From JAVVFH01 sp032250585 (GTDB lineage Bacteria; Pseudomonadota; Gammaproteobacteria; Xanthomonadales; SZUA-36): DNA of 19,286 bases. The translations under genes were made by a program, and so were the position numbers. Below the pieces are notes generated by a model that had not been told where the DNA came from, searched no databases, and worked only from the letters and a program-made list of their open reading frames with translations. Within the stretch, counting starts at the first letter, position 1. Each line of letters opens with the position of its first letter. Shown piece after piece: positions 1 to 7,300 of the stretch. The stretch is from positions 1-19,286 of the forward strand of contig JAVVFH010000039.1 in assembly GCA_032250585.1 (NCBI GenBank), read 5' to 3'.

Positions 1-21
1 CTGCTGGGCTTCGTGGGCTAA
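1..21 (+). CDS. Possible 3' end of an upstream gene (partial)
   Basis: The first 21 bases can be read as LLGFVG followed by TAA at 19-21, which would be the tail of a plus-strand gene convergent with the amidohydrolase ending at 54. Only six codons are visible, so neither the product nor the frame can be confirmed. Confidence 0.25.
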   Translation: MLGFVG

Positions 22-53
22 GCCGGCACTTGCGAATGGATTCGAGGAAGAGA

Positions 54-1538
54 TTATTCCACAGGCTCTCCCAGCCGAATCGCCTGCCCCGGGAAAGCGC
101 CCTCGACCGACTCGCCGTCGCGGACCACGAAGTTGCCGCCGACCAGTACGTAAACGACGCCTTCGGAGTATTGCATCGGCTGCTCGTAGGTTGCGCGGTC
201 AATGATCCGCTGCGGGTCGAAGACCGTGATATCGGCGTCGGCACCCACCGCGATGCGGCCCTTGTTGCGCATCGCCGGCACGAATGCCGCAAGGCGCTGA
301 GCGGGCATCCAGCTCATTTTCCGCAATGCGGTCATCAGGTCCAGCGCCTGCATTTCGCGTACGTGCCGGCCCAGCACCCGAGAGAAGGTGCCGGCGCCCC
401 TTGGGTGTTCGCCGCCCGTTTCCCAGGCCAGGCCGTCGGAGGCGATCTGCGTCAGGGGATGGGCGATCGCCAGGCGCATGGCGTCTTGCGGGATGAAATG
501 AGCGATCACGCCGGCGGAGTCCGCCGCGTGCTCGGGTGAACGGTAGCGGTCGAAAGTCTCGCGGGTCAGGCGCTCGCCCGTAGCGGTCCACACCAGATTT
601 TCGTAGCTCATCCCCAGGCGCTGCTGCCAGCCTTCATCGAAGGCCGCGGACCTCAGGCTGGTGCTGCCGGCGGTATAGGGATAGACCTCCGTCGACACGT
701 TCACGCCGGCCTTTTCCGCGCCGGCGATCAGGTCGATCGCGGTCGCGGTGTCGCCCAGCGCGGAGGGCGTGATGTGCACGATGTGCAGGGCAGCCCCGGT
801 CGCGGCGGCGTTGGCGAGCACTTCCTGGAAAGCGACCAGGTTGCTGTGCGGCGGGACCTTGTCGCCGCGGGCCCGCCGCAGGTGCACCGTCACCGGAGCG
901 TCGCGGGCAGCCATGAACTGGAAAATACGGTAGACCTCGTCATAGCCGACGCCCGGCGTGTATTCGAGACCCAGTCCTGCGCCGATGCCACCGTCCGCCA
1001 ACCCTTCGGCGAAGCGGGCGAGGATTTCCTCGATCTGTTCGGGACGGGCTTCCGCGTAGGCCCAGTCCTCGCCCTGTGTCGCGACCGGCCACAGCAATTT
1101 GCGAATGTCGTGATGGGAGACCGCGACACCGTAATTGAGCAAAGCCTTGCCGGCCCGGTTGCGGTAGTACGCTGCCACCGGGTAGCGCCCGCCTTCCAGG
1201 TCCAGCGCCGTGGTCACACCGTCACGCGCCTGGAAGCGGTTGGCCTCGTTGTCCTGGCCGTGGGCGTGGAAGTCGATGAAGCCCGGAGCGATGACGAGGC
1301 CGCTGGCGTCTACGACTTCTTTGCCATCGAGATCCGCGGCAGAGACGGCGGTGATTGTGCCCGCCGTGATGCCCACGTTGCGAATGGCGTCGAGACCGCT
1401 GGCCGGGTCCATCACCCGGCCGTTCGCCAGCACCCGGTCGTGTATGCGGCCGTTTACGTTTTCGTGGGGCGCGTCGGCCCACAGCGCGGGCGCGACTGTA
1501 CTAATCAGCAGCACGGCAAAAAAGTTTTTTATCGTCAT
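54..1538 (-). CDS. Secreted D-aminoacylase-type amidohydrolase
   Basis: This is a 494-residue amidohydrolase-superfamily protein, most like N-acyl-D-amino-acid/N-acyl-D-glutamate deacylases, which hydrolyse N-acylated D-amino acids. Residues 1-22 form a signal peptide ending near LWADA, so it should act in the periplasm. Visible motifs are GFIDFHAHGQD (metal ligands H91 and H93), TVHLR with H219, LHIVHIT with H255, ASDG with the catalytic-type D368, and HPRGAGTFSRVLGR at 378, a hallmark of the D-aminoacylase branch. The C-terminal GRIAVGADADITVFDP closes the usual composite beta-sandwich. Classical D-aminoacylases carry a metal-binding Cys near residue 115; here the stretch reads ALDLEGG, with Glu. 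The ATG at 1538 is kept because it starts the signal peptide, though the ribosome site is weak. It is divergent from the NSS transporter at 1686. The family is clear; the substrate is not. Confidence 0.85.
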   Translation of the reverse strand: MTIKNFFAVLLISTVAPALWADAPHENVNGRIHDRVLANGRVMDPASGLDAIRNVGITAGTITAVSAADLDGKEVVDASGLVIAPGFIDFHAHGQDNEANRFQARDGVTTALDLEGGRYPVAAYYRNRAGKALLNYGVAVSHHDIRKLLWPVATQGEDWAYAEARPEQIEEILARFAEGLADGGIGAGLGLEYTPGVGYDEVYRIFQFMAARDAPVTVHLRRARGDKVPPHSNLVAFQEVLANAAATGAALHIVHITPSALGDTATAIDLIAGAEKAGVNVSTEVYPYTAGSTSLRSAAFDEGWQQRLGMSYENLVWTATGERLTRETFDRYRSPEHAADSAGVIAHFIPQDAMRLAIAHPLTQIASDGLAWETGGEHPRGAGTFSRVLGRHVREMQALDLMTALRKMSWMPAQRLAAFVPAMRNKGRIAVGADADITVFDPQRIIDRATYEQPMQYSEGVVYVLVGGNFVVRDGESVEGAFPGQAIRLGEPVE

Positions 1539-1685
1539 GTTTACGCATCTTACGTGGTCCGGCCCGGTCTTGTCACAGTCCGGTTTCGTGCTGGCCGCGG
1601 TGGGCTACTGTTATCCATTTGCCTTATCAAAGAGGGTGGCCTACGCTACGCTTCCAATCAACAAGACCTTCAGATCGAGGCGCCG

Positions 1686-3065
1686 ATGAAACTTGAAAAC
1701 CCCACGCAACACGAAACCTGGTCATCGCGCACGGCTTTTTTACTGGCCGCGATCGGCGCCGCGGTGGGCCTCGGCAACATCTGGCGCTTTCCGTACATGA
1801 CGGGGGAGAACGGCGGCTCAGCCTTCGTGCTCGTTTACATCGTGTGCATCATAGCGGTCGGCATTCCGATCCTGATCGCTGAAATGCTGATGGGCCGGCG
1901 CGGCCAGATGAGCCCGATCGGCACGATGACCGTGCTGGCAAAGGAGGCGGGGGCGAGTCCGCACTGGCGCAAGGCTGGCTGGCTTGCGGTTACGACCATC
2001 TTCCTGGCGGGCACCTTTTATTATGTAGTCGCGAGCTGGGTATTGGCCTACGTCGTACTGGCGATGCAGAATGCATTTGCGGGCATCGATGCCGCCGGTG
2101 CCAGCGGTCTGTTCGCCGATCTGCTTGCTGACCCCTGGCGTTTGTCCATCTGGTTCGGGATCTTCATGGCAATGACGATTTTCGTGGTCGCCAGTGGCAT
2201 CCGCAACGGCCTCGAGCGCGCTGTCAAATTCCTGATGCCGGCGCTGTTCGTGCTGCTGGTGCTGATGGTCGGTTACGCCGCCTATGCGGGGGACTTCGGC
2301 CGCGGCTGGCGTTTCCTGTTCCAGTTCGACCCGTCGAAGATCACCGGCCAGGTGGTGCTCGCGGCCATCGGGCAGGCCTTCTTCACGCTGGGTATCGGTC
2401 AGGCGGTGATGATGACTTACTCTGCCTACATGCCGAAATACGTCAAGCTGCCGATGGCTGCCGCGGTAATCGCCGGCGCCGATCTGGTGGTTGCCCTGCT
2501 CGCCGGGCTGATGATCTTCCCCATCGTCTTCGCCGCCGGCCTGGAGTTGAACGCCGGGCCCGGCCTGATCTTCGAGACCCTGCCGATCGCCTTCGGGCAG
2601 ATGCCCGGCGGCAGGTTGTTCGGGACCCTGTTTTTCCTGCTGATCGGCATCGCCGCACTTACCTCGACCATCTCCGGCGTCGAACCAATTGTGTCGTGGG
2701 CCGAGGAGCATCGCGGCTGGAAGCGCAAGCGGGTGTCGGTGCTGGTCGGCCTGGCCATCTGGCTGGTGGGTCTGGCCTCGGTGTTTTCTTTCAATATCTG
2801 GGCGGGCTTCAAGCCGCTCGACATGCTGCCCGCTTTCCAGGGCAAAACCTTCTTCGACATCATCGAATACCTGGTGGTCAACATCATGATGCCGCTGAAC
2901 GGCATCCTCATCGCCTTTTTCGTCGGCTGGATCATGACCCGGGCTTCGGTGCTGGACGAACTCGGCTTCAGGGACGGCAGAAAATTCGCCGCCCTGAGCT
3001 TTCTGCTGCGTTTCATCGCCCCCGCGGCCATCGTCGCGATCTTCCTGTTCAACCTGATGAGCTGA
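1686..3065 (+). CDS. Sodium-dependent transporter, NSS/SNF family
   Basis: This 459-residue integral membrane protein of the neurotransmitter:sodium symporter family should couple sodium entry to uptake of an amino acid or similar amine. The N-terminal TM1 signature GAAVGLGNIWRFPYMTGENG (residues 25-44) contains the unwound region that binds substrate and sodium in LeuT-type proteins. The rest is a series of about 11-12 hydrophobic segments, with a charged loop EEHRGWKRKR before the later helices and an end at FNLMS. The reading frame is open well upstream, but the ATG at 1686 is preferred: it follows GAGG at 1677-1680 and gives the expected family N-terminus. Length is normal for bacterial members. 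The 147-bp spacer to the divergent deacylase may carry both promoters, and uptake of the amino acid released by that enzyme is a plausible but unproven link. Confidence 0.93.
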   Translation: MKLENPTQHETWSSRTAFLLAAIGAAVGLGNIWRFPYMTGENGGSAFVLVYIVCIIAVGIPILIAEMLMGRRGQMSPIGTMTVLAKEAGASPHWRKAGWLAVTTIFLAGTFYYVVASWVLAYVVLAMQNAFAGIDAAGASGLFADLLADPWRLSIWFGIFMAMTIFVVASGIRNGLERAVKFLMPALFVLLVLMVGYAAYAGDFGRGWRFLFQFDPSKITGQVVLAAIGQAFFTLGIGQAVMMTYSAYMPKYVKLPMAAAVIAGADLVVALLAGLMIFPIVFAAGLELNAGPGLIFETLPIAFGQMPGGRLFGTLFFLLIGIAALTSTISGVEPIVSWAEEHRGWKRKRVSVLVGLAIWLVGLASVFSFNIWAGFKPLDMLPAFQGKTFFDIIEYLVVNIMMPLNGILIAFFVGWIMTRASVLDELGFRDGRKFAALSFLLRFIAPAAIVAIFLFNLMS

Positions 3066-3184
3066 CGGCCCGGCCGCCGGTTTGCTGAGACAGGTCAAGC
3101 CGGATGGGCCGTGGCGTCGAAATCGGTGCGCTGCGCGGGTAGTCTGAAACAGTCAGTTGCCAATGCGACCTGCGAGAGGCCGTC

Positions 3185-4597
3185 ATGATTTTCAAGCAGT
3201 TTTTTCTCGAAGCTCTCGGCCATGCGTCTTACCTGATCGGCTCGGAGGAAACGGGCGAAGCCTTCGTGCTCGACGTGCGCCGCGACGTGGAGCAGTACTA
3301 TGACTTCGCGCGCGAACAGGGTCTGACGATTCGCTACGCTTCAGACACCCACCAGCACAATGACTACCTGACCGGCATCACCGAGCTAAAGCAGCGCAGC
3401 CCCGTGGAATTGCTCGCCGGCGCCCGGGCCGAACTGGGCTACAGTGCGCGCAAAATGGACGACGGCGCGCGACTGAAGATTGGCGAAATCGAATTGGAAG
3501 TGCTGCATACGCCTGGCCACACGCCCGAACACATCAGCTTCCTGGTGCGCGATTTCGCCCGCGGCGATGAGCCGCTGATGCTGCTTTCCGGTGGCGCGCT
3601 GCTGGTGGACGACGTCGCCCGGCCCGACCTGCTGGGTAAAGAATCCGAGACCCGCCAGGGCGCGCTTGACCTGGGCCGCACGCTGAAGGAAAAAATCCTG
3701 ACCCTGCCCGATCACGTGCTGGTGTACCCCACGCACGTCGCCGGTTCGCTGTGCGGCGGCAACATCGGCTCGATGCTGGTGACCACGGTCGGTTACGAAA
3801 AGCGGCTGAATGAGCTGCTGCGCTGCGTCGACAACGAGGAAGAGTTCGGCAAGCGCTGCATGGACCTCGAGAACCTGCCGACGGTGCCGCCTTACTGGCG
3901 CCGCATGCGCAAGCAGAACCAGCAGGGCCCGGAAGCGCTGGGCGTGCTGAAAAATCCGCCCGCGCTGAGCGTCGACGAATTCGCCCGCAGACGGGACGAC
4001 GGCGCATTGGTGCTGGACTGCCGCCAGCCGGAAGCCTTCGGCGGCGGCCACATACCGGGCTCACTGAACGTCGGCTTCGGCACGTCCTTCCCGACCTGGG
4101 CGGGCTCGGTGCTGCCGATCGATCGCCCCGTGCTGGTGCTGCTGGACCGCCCCGACGACCTGTGGGAAGTGAGCTGGCACCTGCTGCGCATCGGCTACGA
4201 GCTGCCGGCCGGCTGGCTGGCCGGCGGCATCATGGCCTGGCGCGTCGCCGGGCGCGAGATCGACCGCGTCGCGCAGTGGACCGTGGACGAGCTCGATGAG
4301 CGCCGCTCGGCCGATATCGGCCTGCTGATTCTCGACGTGCGCCAGCCCGCCGAATGGGCCGAAGGCCACGTGCCCGGCGCCCGACACGTTTCCGGCGGCG
4401 AACTGGCGCAAAAAGTCGGCGACCTGCCGCGCGACCGCCCCATCGCCGTCTACTGCGGCAGCGGCTTCCGCTCGTCGGTGGCCACCAGCCTGCTCAAGGC
4501 CGACGGCCGCGACCTGGTGTTCAACGTATTGGGCGGCTACACGGCCTGGATGGCCCGCGACCTGCCGGTCGAGGGCGTTGGGGTCGGACCATCATAA
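3185..4597 (+). CDS. MBL-fold hydrolase fused to two rhodanese domains
   Basis: This 470-residue cytoplasmic protein combines a metallo-beta-lactamase domain (about 1-215) with two rhodanese domains (about 258-356 and 364-463), the architecture of persulfide dioxygenase/sulfurtransferase-like proteins in sulfide and persulfide handling. The MBL metal motif reads THQHNDY (H56, H58, D60, with Tyr at 61 where HxHxDH has His). It is followed by HTPGHTPEH (H112), the VDDVARPDL strand (D142/D143) and YPTHVAGSLCGG (H184). The first rhodanese has no cysteine in its active loop (LLDRPDD), whereas the second has C424 in YCGSGFRSS, so only the second should carry sulfur. The start ATG at 3185 follows a GAGAGG-like site. 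The last five residues, GVGPS, are encoded by the left end of a repeat element starting at 4580, so the original C-terminus was probably different. The exact substrate is unknown. Confidence 0.88.
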   Translation: MIFKQFFLEALGHASYLIGSEETGEAFVLDVRRDVEQYYDFAREQGLTIRYASDTHQHNDYLTGITELKQRSPVELLAGARAELGYSARKMDDGARLKIGEIELEVLHTPGHTPEHISFLVRDFARGDEPLMLLSGGALLVDDVARPDLLGKESETRQGALDLGRTLKEKILTLPDHVLVYPTHVAGSLCGGNIGSMLVTTVGYEKRLNELLRCVDNEEEFGKRCMDLENLPTVPPYWRRMRKQNQQGPEALGVLKNPPALSVDEFARRRDDGALVLDCRQPEAFGGGHIPGSLNVGFGTSFPTWAGSVLPIDRPVLVLLDRPDDLWEVSWHLLRIGYELPAGWLAGGIMAWRVAGREIDRVAQWTVDELDERRSADIGLLILDVRQPAEWAEGHVPGARHVSGGELAQKVGDLPRDRPIAVYCGSGFRSSVATSLLKADGRDLVFNVLGGYTAWMARDLPVEGVGVGPS

Positions 4598-4746
4598 GGG
4601 GTTGATTAATAATGATATACAGTCGGATTATCGAACGCGACAAGCCTTAAAACCACAATTTTGACTGTAAAATCATCTTTTTAAGGTGAGGGATGCTCGA
4701 TTCCGAACTCGTCAGATTTGTCATTTCAGTAGTCAGTTGGGTGCGT
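4580..4746 (+). repeat. Repeat element copy A (right-truncated, 167 bp)
   Basis: The left end GGGGTCGGACCATCATAA matches the other family ends. The interior is collinear with copy C: TTTAAGGTGA lies at offset about 103 and CATTTC at offset 142 in both. The copy stops at offset 167, where copy B begins, and lacks its right inverted end. It overlaps the 3' end of the MBL-rhodanese gene and supplies that gene's stop codon. Confidence 0.75.
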
Positions 4747-4983
4747 GGGGTCGGGCCAGCATAAGTCACTGATAAATGCAGCTATGGTGCCGAATTTTCG
4801 CAAGTTTTCAGCCTTAAACGCAGCATTTTGAGCCTAAAATCAGCTTGTTGGGCGAAGTGCGTCCGAATTCCAAAACCGTTAAAACACCCATTTCGATACT
4901 CATATCGATGCTTTAAGAGTCAGGAACTTCGGGAATTCGGGTAGTTGTCATTAAAAAACAATGACCTGTGTTGGCCCGACCCC
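4747..4983 (+). repeat. Repeat element copy B (237 bp, MITE-like)
   Basis: The left end GGGGTCGGGCCAGCATAAG and the reverse complement of the right end GGGGTCGGGCCAACACAGG agree at 22 of the first 27 positions, so this is an element with imperfect terminal inverted repeats. It is AT-rich inside and has no convincing gene. The interior aligns with copy C: from GTTAAAAC to CTTTAAGA, 34 of 41 positions match, and CTTTAAG sits at offset 164 in both. It abuts truncated copy A on the left. No target-site duplication is evident. Confidence 0.82.
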
Positions 4984-5005
4984 TTCGCCGTTTTCTTTCT
5001 TGACG

Positions 5006-5908
5006 TTAGTTATTCAGCAAATCCATCAAGAAGTCCGCCATGACCATAGAATCTCCGTACTGGCCAACGGACCTGGTTTTCGATATCCCCTGTTCAACAC
5101 CTTCGCAGAATGCTTCCATACCCGATACACAGTAACGTAGTGCGCTAAAACTGCTCCTGCCGCAATTCCCTTGCATTCGGCATTCCAGCAACACTGCCAC
5201 TTCGGGACCCATTCGTGAAATGTATCCTATGTCCGTGGTGCCAAGATGCTCGGCAATAGCTTTCTGGATGTCCTTGTCATAGAGTATTAAATCCAACGCA
5301 GCCTGTGCTACCAGAGGTGGCGCACCGCTTGAAAGCAGGTCCATTGCTTCTGATCGAAGCGTTTCGTTCCAGCCTGTCGTTCCAATGGCCTCTCCTGACA
5401 GGCGAAAATAACGTTCGAGAGACGCCTGCTGTTGCTGGATTGCTGGCACGAGGGACGGATCGTCGTCCAGCACAGTCAGGAACTGTTGGCATCGGTCTTC
5501 CAGTTCCGACAAGGCTTGAAGTCGGCTATCCGACAAATTGAATCGATCGGTTGCTTGTTGAATACCAATACCGCTCTCAATGCGATCGGAAATTGAAAAT
5601 TTGTCATACCCGCAAACTGTTGCCAATGACACTCTCGATCCTGACGCCATGAGTTGTTGAACTTGGGCATCGATCGTGACATTTTGCGGCTCACTGTGCT
5701 TGACCAACGCGGGGCTCCCGACCGGTTCAGACTCGGCCATTTCAGCCTCGACAGTGTCCTGAACATGTTCACTTTGCACCTCGTTCTCTGATGCCTTTCT
5801 GGAATCGCCTACTTGGGAGTTGCCAATGTCCACTCGGCCAATGACATAAGCCAGAACCAAAAAGAGTATCGCGATCGATGAGCCTAATTTGAGGTGTCTT
5901 TGATTCAA
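5006..5908 (-). CDS. Unrecognised membrane-anchored Cys-containing protein
   Basis: I do not recognise this 300-residue protein. Residues 9-24 (GSSIAILFLVLAYVIG) form one N-terminal membrane anchor, so the rest should lie in the periplasm. Residues 30-75 are an acidic, Ser/Glu-rich linker, and residues 80-300 are mostly helical in character. Six cysteines occur at about 99, 140, 243, 249, 260 and 268. The last four form a C-x5-C-x10-C-x7-C cluster that reminds me of uncharacterised Xanthomonadales-type envelope proteins, a resemblance from memory only. The only start giving the full anchor is TTG at 5908, with a weak ribosome site. Base composition is more AT-rich than the neighbouring genes. 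The gene lies between two direct copies (B and C) of a 237-bp repeat element, suggesting it arrived with them. Confidence 0.65.
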   Translation of the reverse strand: MNQRHLKLGSSIAILFLVLAYVIGRVDIGNSQVGDSRKASENEVQSEHVQDTVEAEMAESEPVGSPALVKHSEPQNVTIDAQVQQLMASGSRVSLATVCGYDKFSISDRIESGIGIQQATDRFNLSDSRLQALSELEDRCQQFLTVLDDDPSLVPAIQQQQASLERYFRLSGEAIGTTGWNETLRSEAMDLLSSGAPPLVAQAALDLILYDKDIQKAIAEHLGTTDIGYISRMGPEVAVLLECRMQGNCGRSSFSALRYCVSGMEAFCEGVEQGISKTRSVGQYGDSMVMADFLMDLLNN

Positions 5909-6007
5909 TGGAAATATGCACCATATTTACGTTGGAGCCGTGCAAGAATTTTCTGCTGTAAGATTAACAGTGAATCTGGGATCACTTGCCGAAATGTTGG
6001 TTGAGGG

Positions 6008-6244
6008 GGGGGCGGGCCAGCCTGTCACATTGATTAATAAAGTTATTCAGTAAAATTTTCAGCTATATCCCATCTCAAACTCCCTGTTTTTGAGCACAAT
6101 TCATCTCTTTAAGGTGAAGCGCGCTCAATGTCCAAGTCGTTAAAACTGCCATTTCGGTAACCAAATCCATGCTTTAAGATAAAGTAACCCCGGATTTTTT
6201 AGTATTATTCATTCAATAACAATAGCATGTGCTGGTCCGACCCC
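6008..6244 (+). repeat. Repeat element copy C (237 bp, MITE-like)
   Basis: This has the same length and internal order as copy B. The left end is GGGGGCGGGCCAGC (one base changed within a G run) and the right end is the inverted TGCTGGTCCGACCCC. It lies in direct orientation to copy B on the far side of the unknown gene at 5006-5908. Its right 36 bp lie inside the fbpC reading frame and provide the stop codon and last residues of that protein. No clear target-site duplication is visible. The stretch 5909-6007 between it and the unknown gene shows no further gene. Confidence 0.8.
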
Positions 6245-7300
6245 ACCAATCGCCTCGGTCCGGGGAAACACGACCATGTGTTCGGTCTCGATGCGGATGC
6301 CGATCATCTCGCCGATGGCGTGATTGTGATGGCTTGGCACGGCGGACAGCAGCCGCTGGCCGTTCGGCATCACCAGGTCGTAGAGGAACTGCGGGCCGCG
6401 GAAACGTCGGTTGACGACCCGCGCCTTCAGCGCGCTTCCGTCGTCATGGATGACATCGTCGGGCCGCAGCAGCAACTCGACCTCGGTGCCCGTCGGCAGC
6501 GGCTGCGTCATGCGGCCCGTTGCCGTGGCGATGGCGGTCTCCACGGTGCCAGGCGAACGCACCACGCCGGGCAGCCACACGCCCTGACCCACGAAACCGG
6601 CGACGAAGCGGTTGGCCGGGCGGTGGTAGACGTTGTAGGCCGTGTCCCATTGGAGCAGCCGGCCGGCGTTGAGCACGCCGACATCGTCGGCGACTGCGAA
6701 TGCGTCCTGGTGGTCGTGGGTGACGACCAGCGCCGTCGTGCCGAGGGCCTTCAGAATGTCCCGCACCTCGATGGCCAGGCGCTCGCGCAGGCTCGCATCC
6801 AGATTGGAAAAAGGTTCGTCCAGCAGCAGCAGCGCGGGCTCCGGCGCCAGTGCGCGCGCCAGGGCCACCCGCTGCTGCTGGCCGCCGGACAGCTCGTGGG
6901 GGAAACGCCGCTCGAGCCCGGGCAGCCCCACCAGCGCCAGGAGTTCCGCGACCCGTGGCGCATGCCGGTCGCGGCCTGCGCGGCTACCGCGGCCCAGGCC
7001 GAAGGCCACGTTGCCGGCGACATCCAGATGGGGCATCAGCGCGTAGTCCTGGAAGACCATGCCGATGTGCCGGTGCTCCGGCGCCAGGTGCAGGCCGGGC
7101 CCGGAGAGCTGCCTTCCTGCCGCCGTGATGCGGCCCGCCGCAGGCCGCTCGAAGCCGGCTACGCAGCGCAGCACCGTGGTCTTGCCGCAGCCCGACGGCC
7201 CCAGCAGGCAACCGATACGGCCCGGCTCGAGCGTGAAGTCGATACCCTCGAGCACGCGCTCGTCTGCATAGGCATGGACGAGTCCTTCGATCGTCAGCAT
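6209..7300 (-). CDS. fbpC: Ferric iron ABC importer, ATP-binding subunit
   Basis: This 363-residue protein is the cytoplasmic ATPase of an Fbp/Fut-type Fe(III) importer. The motifs are complete: Walker A GPSGCGKTT (34-42), Q-loop Q84 in MVFQDYALMP, signature LSGGQQQRVALARA (137-150), Walker B LLLLDEP (157-163) and switch His in VVTHDHQDA (H195). A regulatory/TOBE-like region follows from about residue 240 (LLLRPDDV). The ATG at 7300 directly follows the fbpB stop at 7301-7303 with no spacer, which implies translational coupling. The terminal residues VGPAHAIVIE are encoded by the inverted right end of repeat copy C, so the native C-terminus has been replaced or extended. Iron is inferred from the partner FbpA; the ATPase alone would also fit other CUT1-like importers. 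Confidence 0.9.
   Translation of the reverse strand: MLTIEGLVHAYADERVLEGIDFTLEPGRIGCLLGPSGCGKTTVLRCVAGFERPAAGRITAAGRQLSGPGLHLAPEHRHIGMVFQDYALMPHLDVAGNVAFGLGRGSRAGRDRHAPRVAELLALVGLPGLERRFPHELSGGQQQRVALARALAPEPALLLLDEPFSNLDASLRERLAIEVRDILKALGTTALVVTHDHQDAFAVADDVGVLNAGRLLQWDTAYNVYHRPANRFVAGFVGQGVWLPGVVRSPGTVETAIATATGRMTQPLPTGTEVELLLRPDDVIHDDGSALKARVVNRRFRGPQFLYDLVMPNGQRLLSAVPSHHNHAIGEMIGIRIETEHMVVFPRTEAIGGVGPAHAIVIE

Noticed and set aside
774..1685. Upstream extension of the NSS frame
   Set aside because: The extra 304 residues are antisense to the amidohydrolase and unlike any NSS N-terminus; ATG 1686 has a ribosome site.
1818..3098. Long minus-strand open frame opposite the NSS transporter
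   Set aside because: Its composition (Gln, Asp, His and Gly rich, no fold motifs) is that of an antisense shadow of a GC-rich gene; the plus strand encodes a clear NSS protein.
3066..3184. GC-rich palindromic stretch after the NSS gene as a terminator
   Set aside because: GGCCCGGCCGCCGG can fold, but there is no T run and no clean loop.
4580..6244. CRISPR array or phage attachment sites
   Set aside because: The repeats are long, imperfect, unevenly spaced and have inverted ends; there are no uniform spacers, cas genes or integrase.
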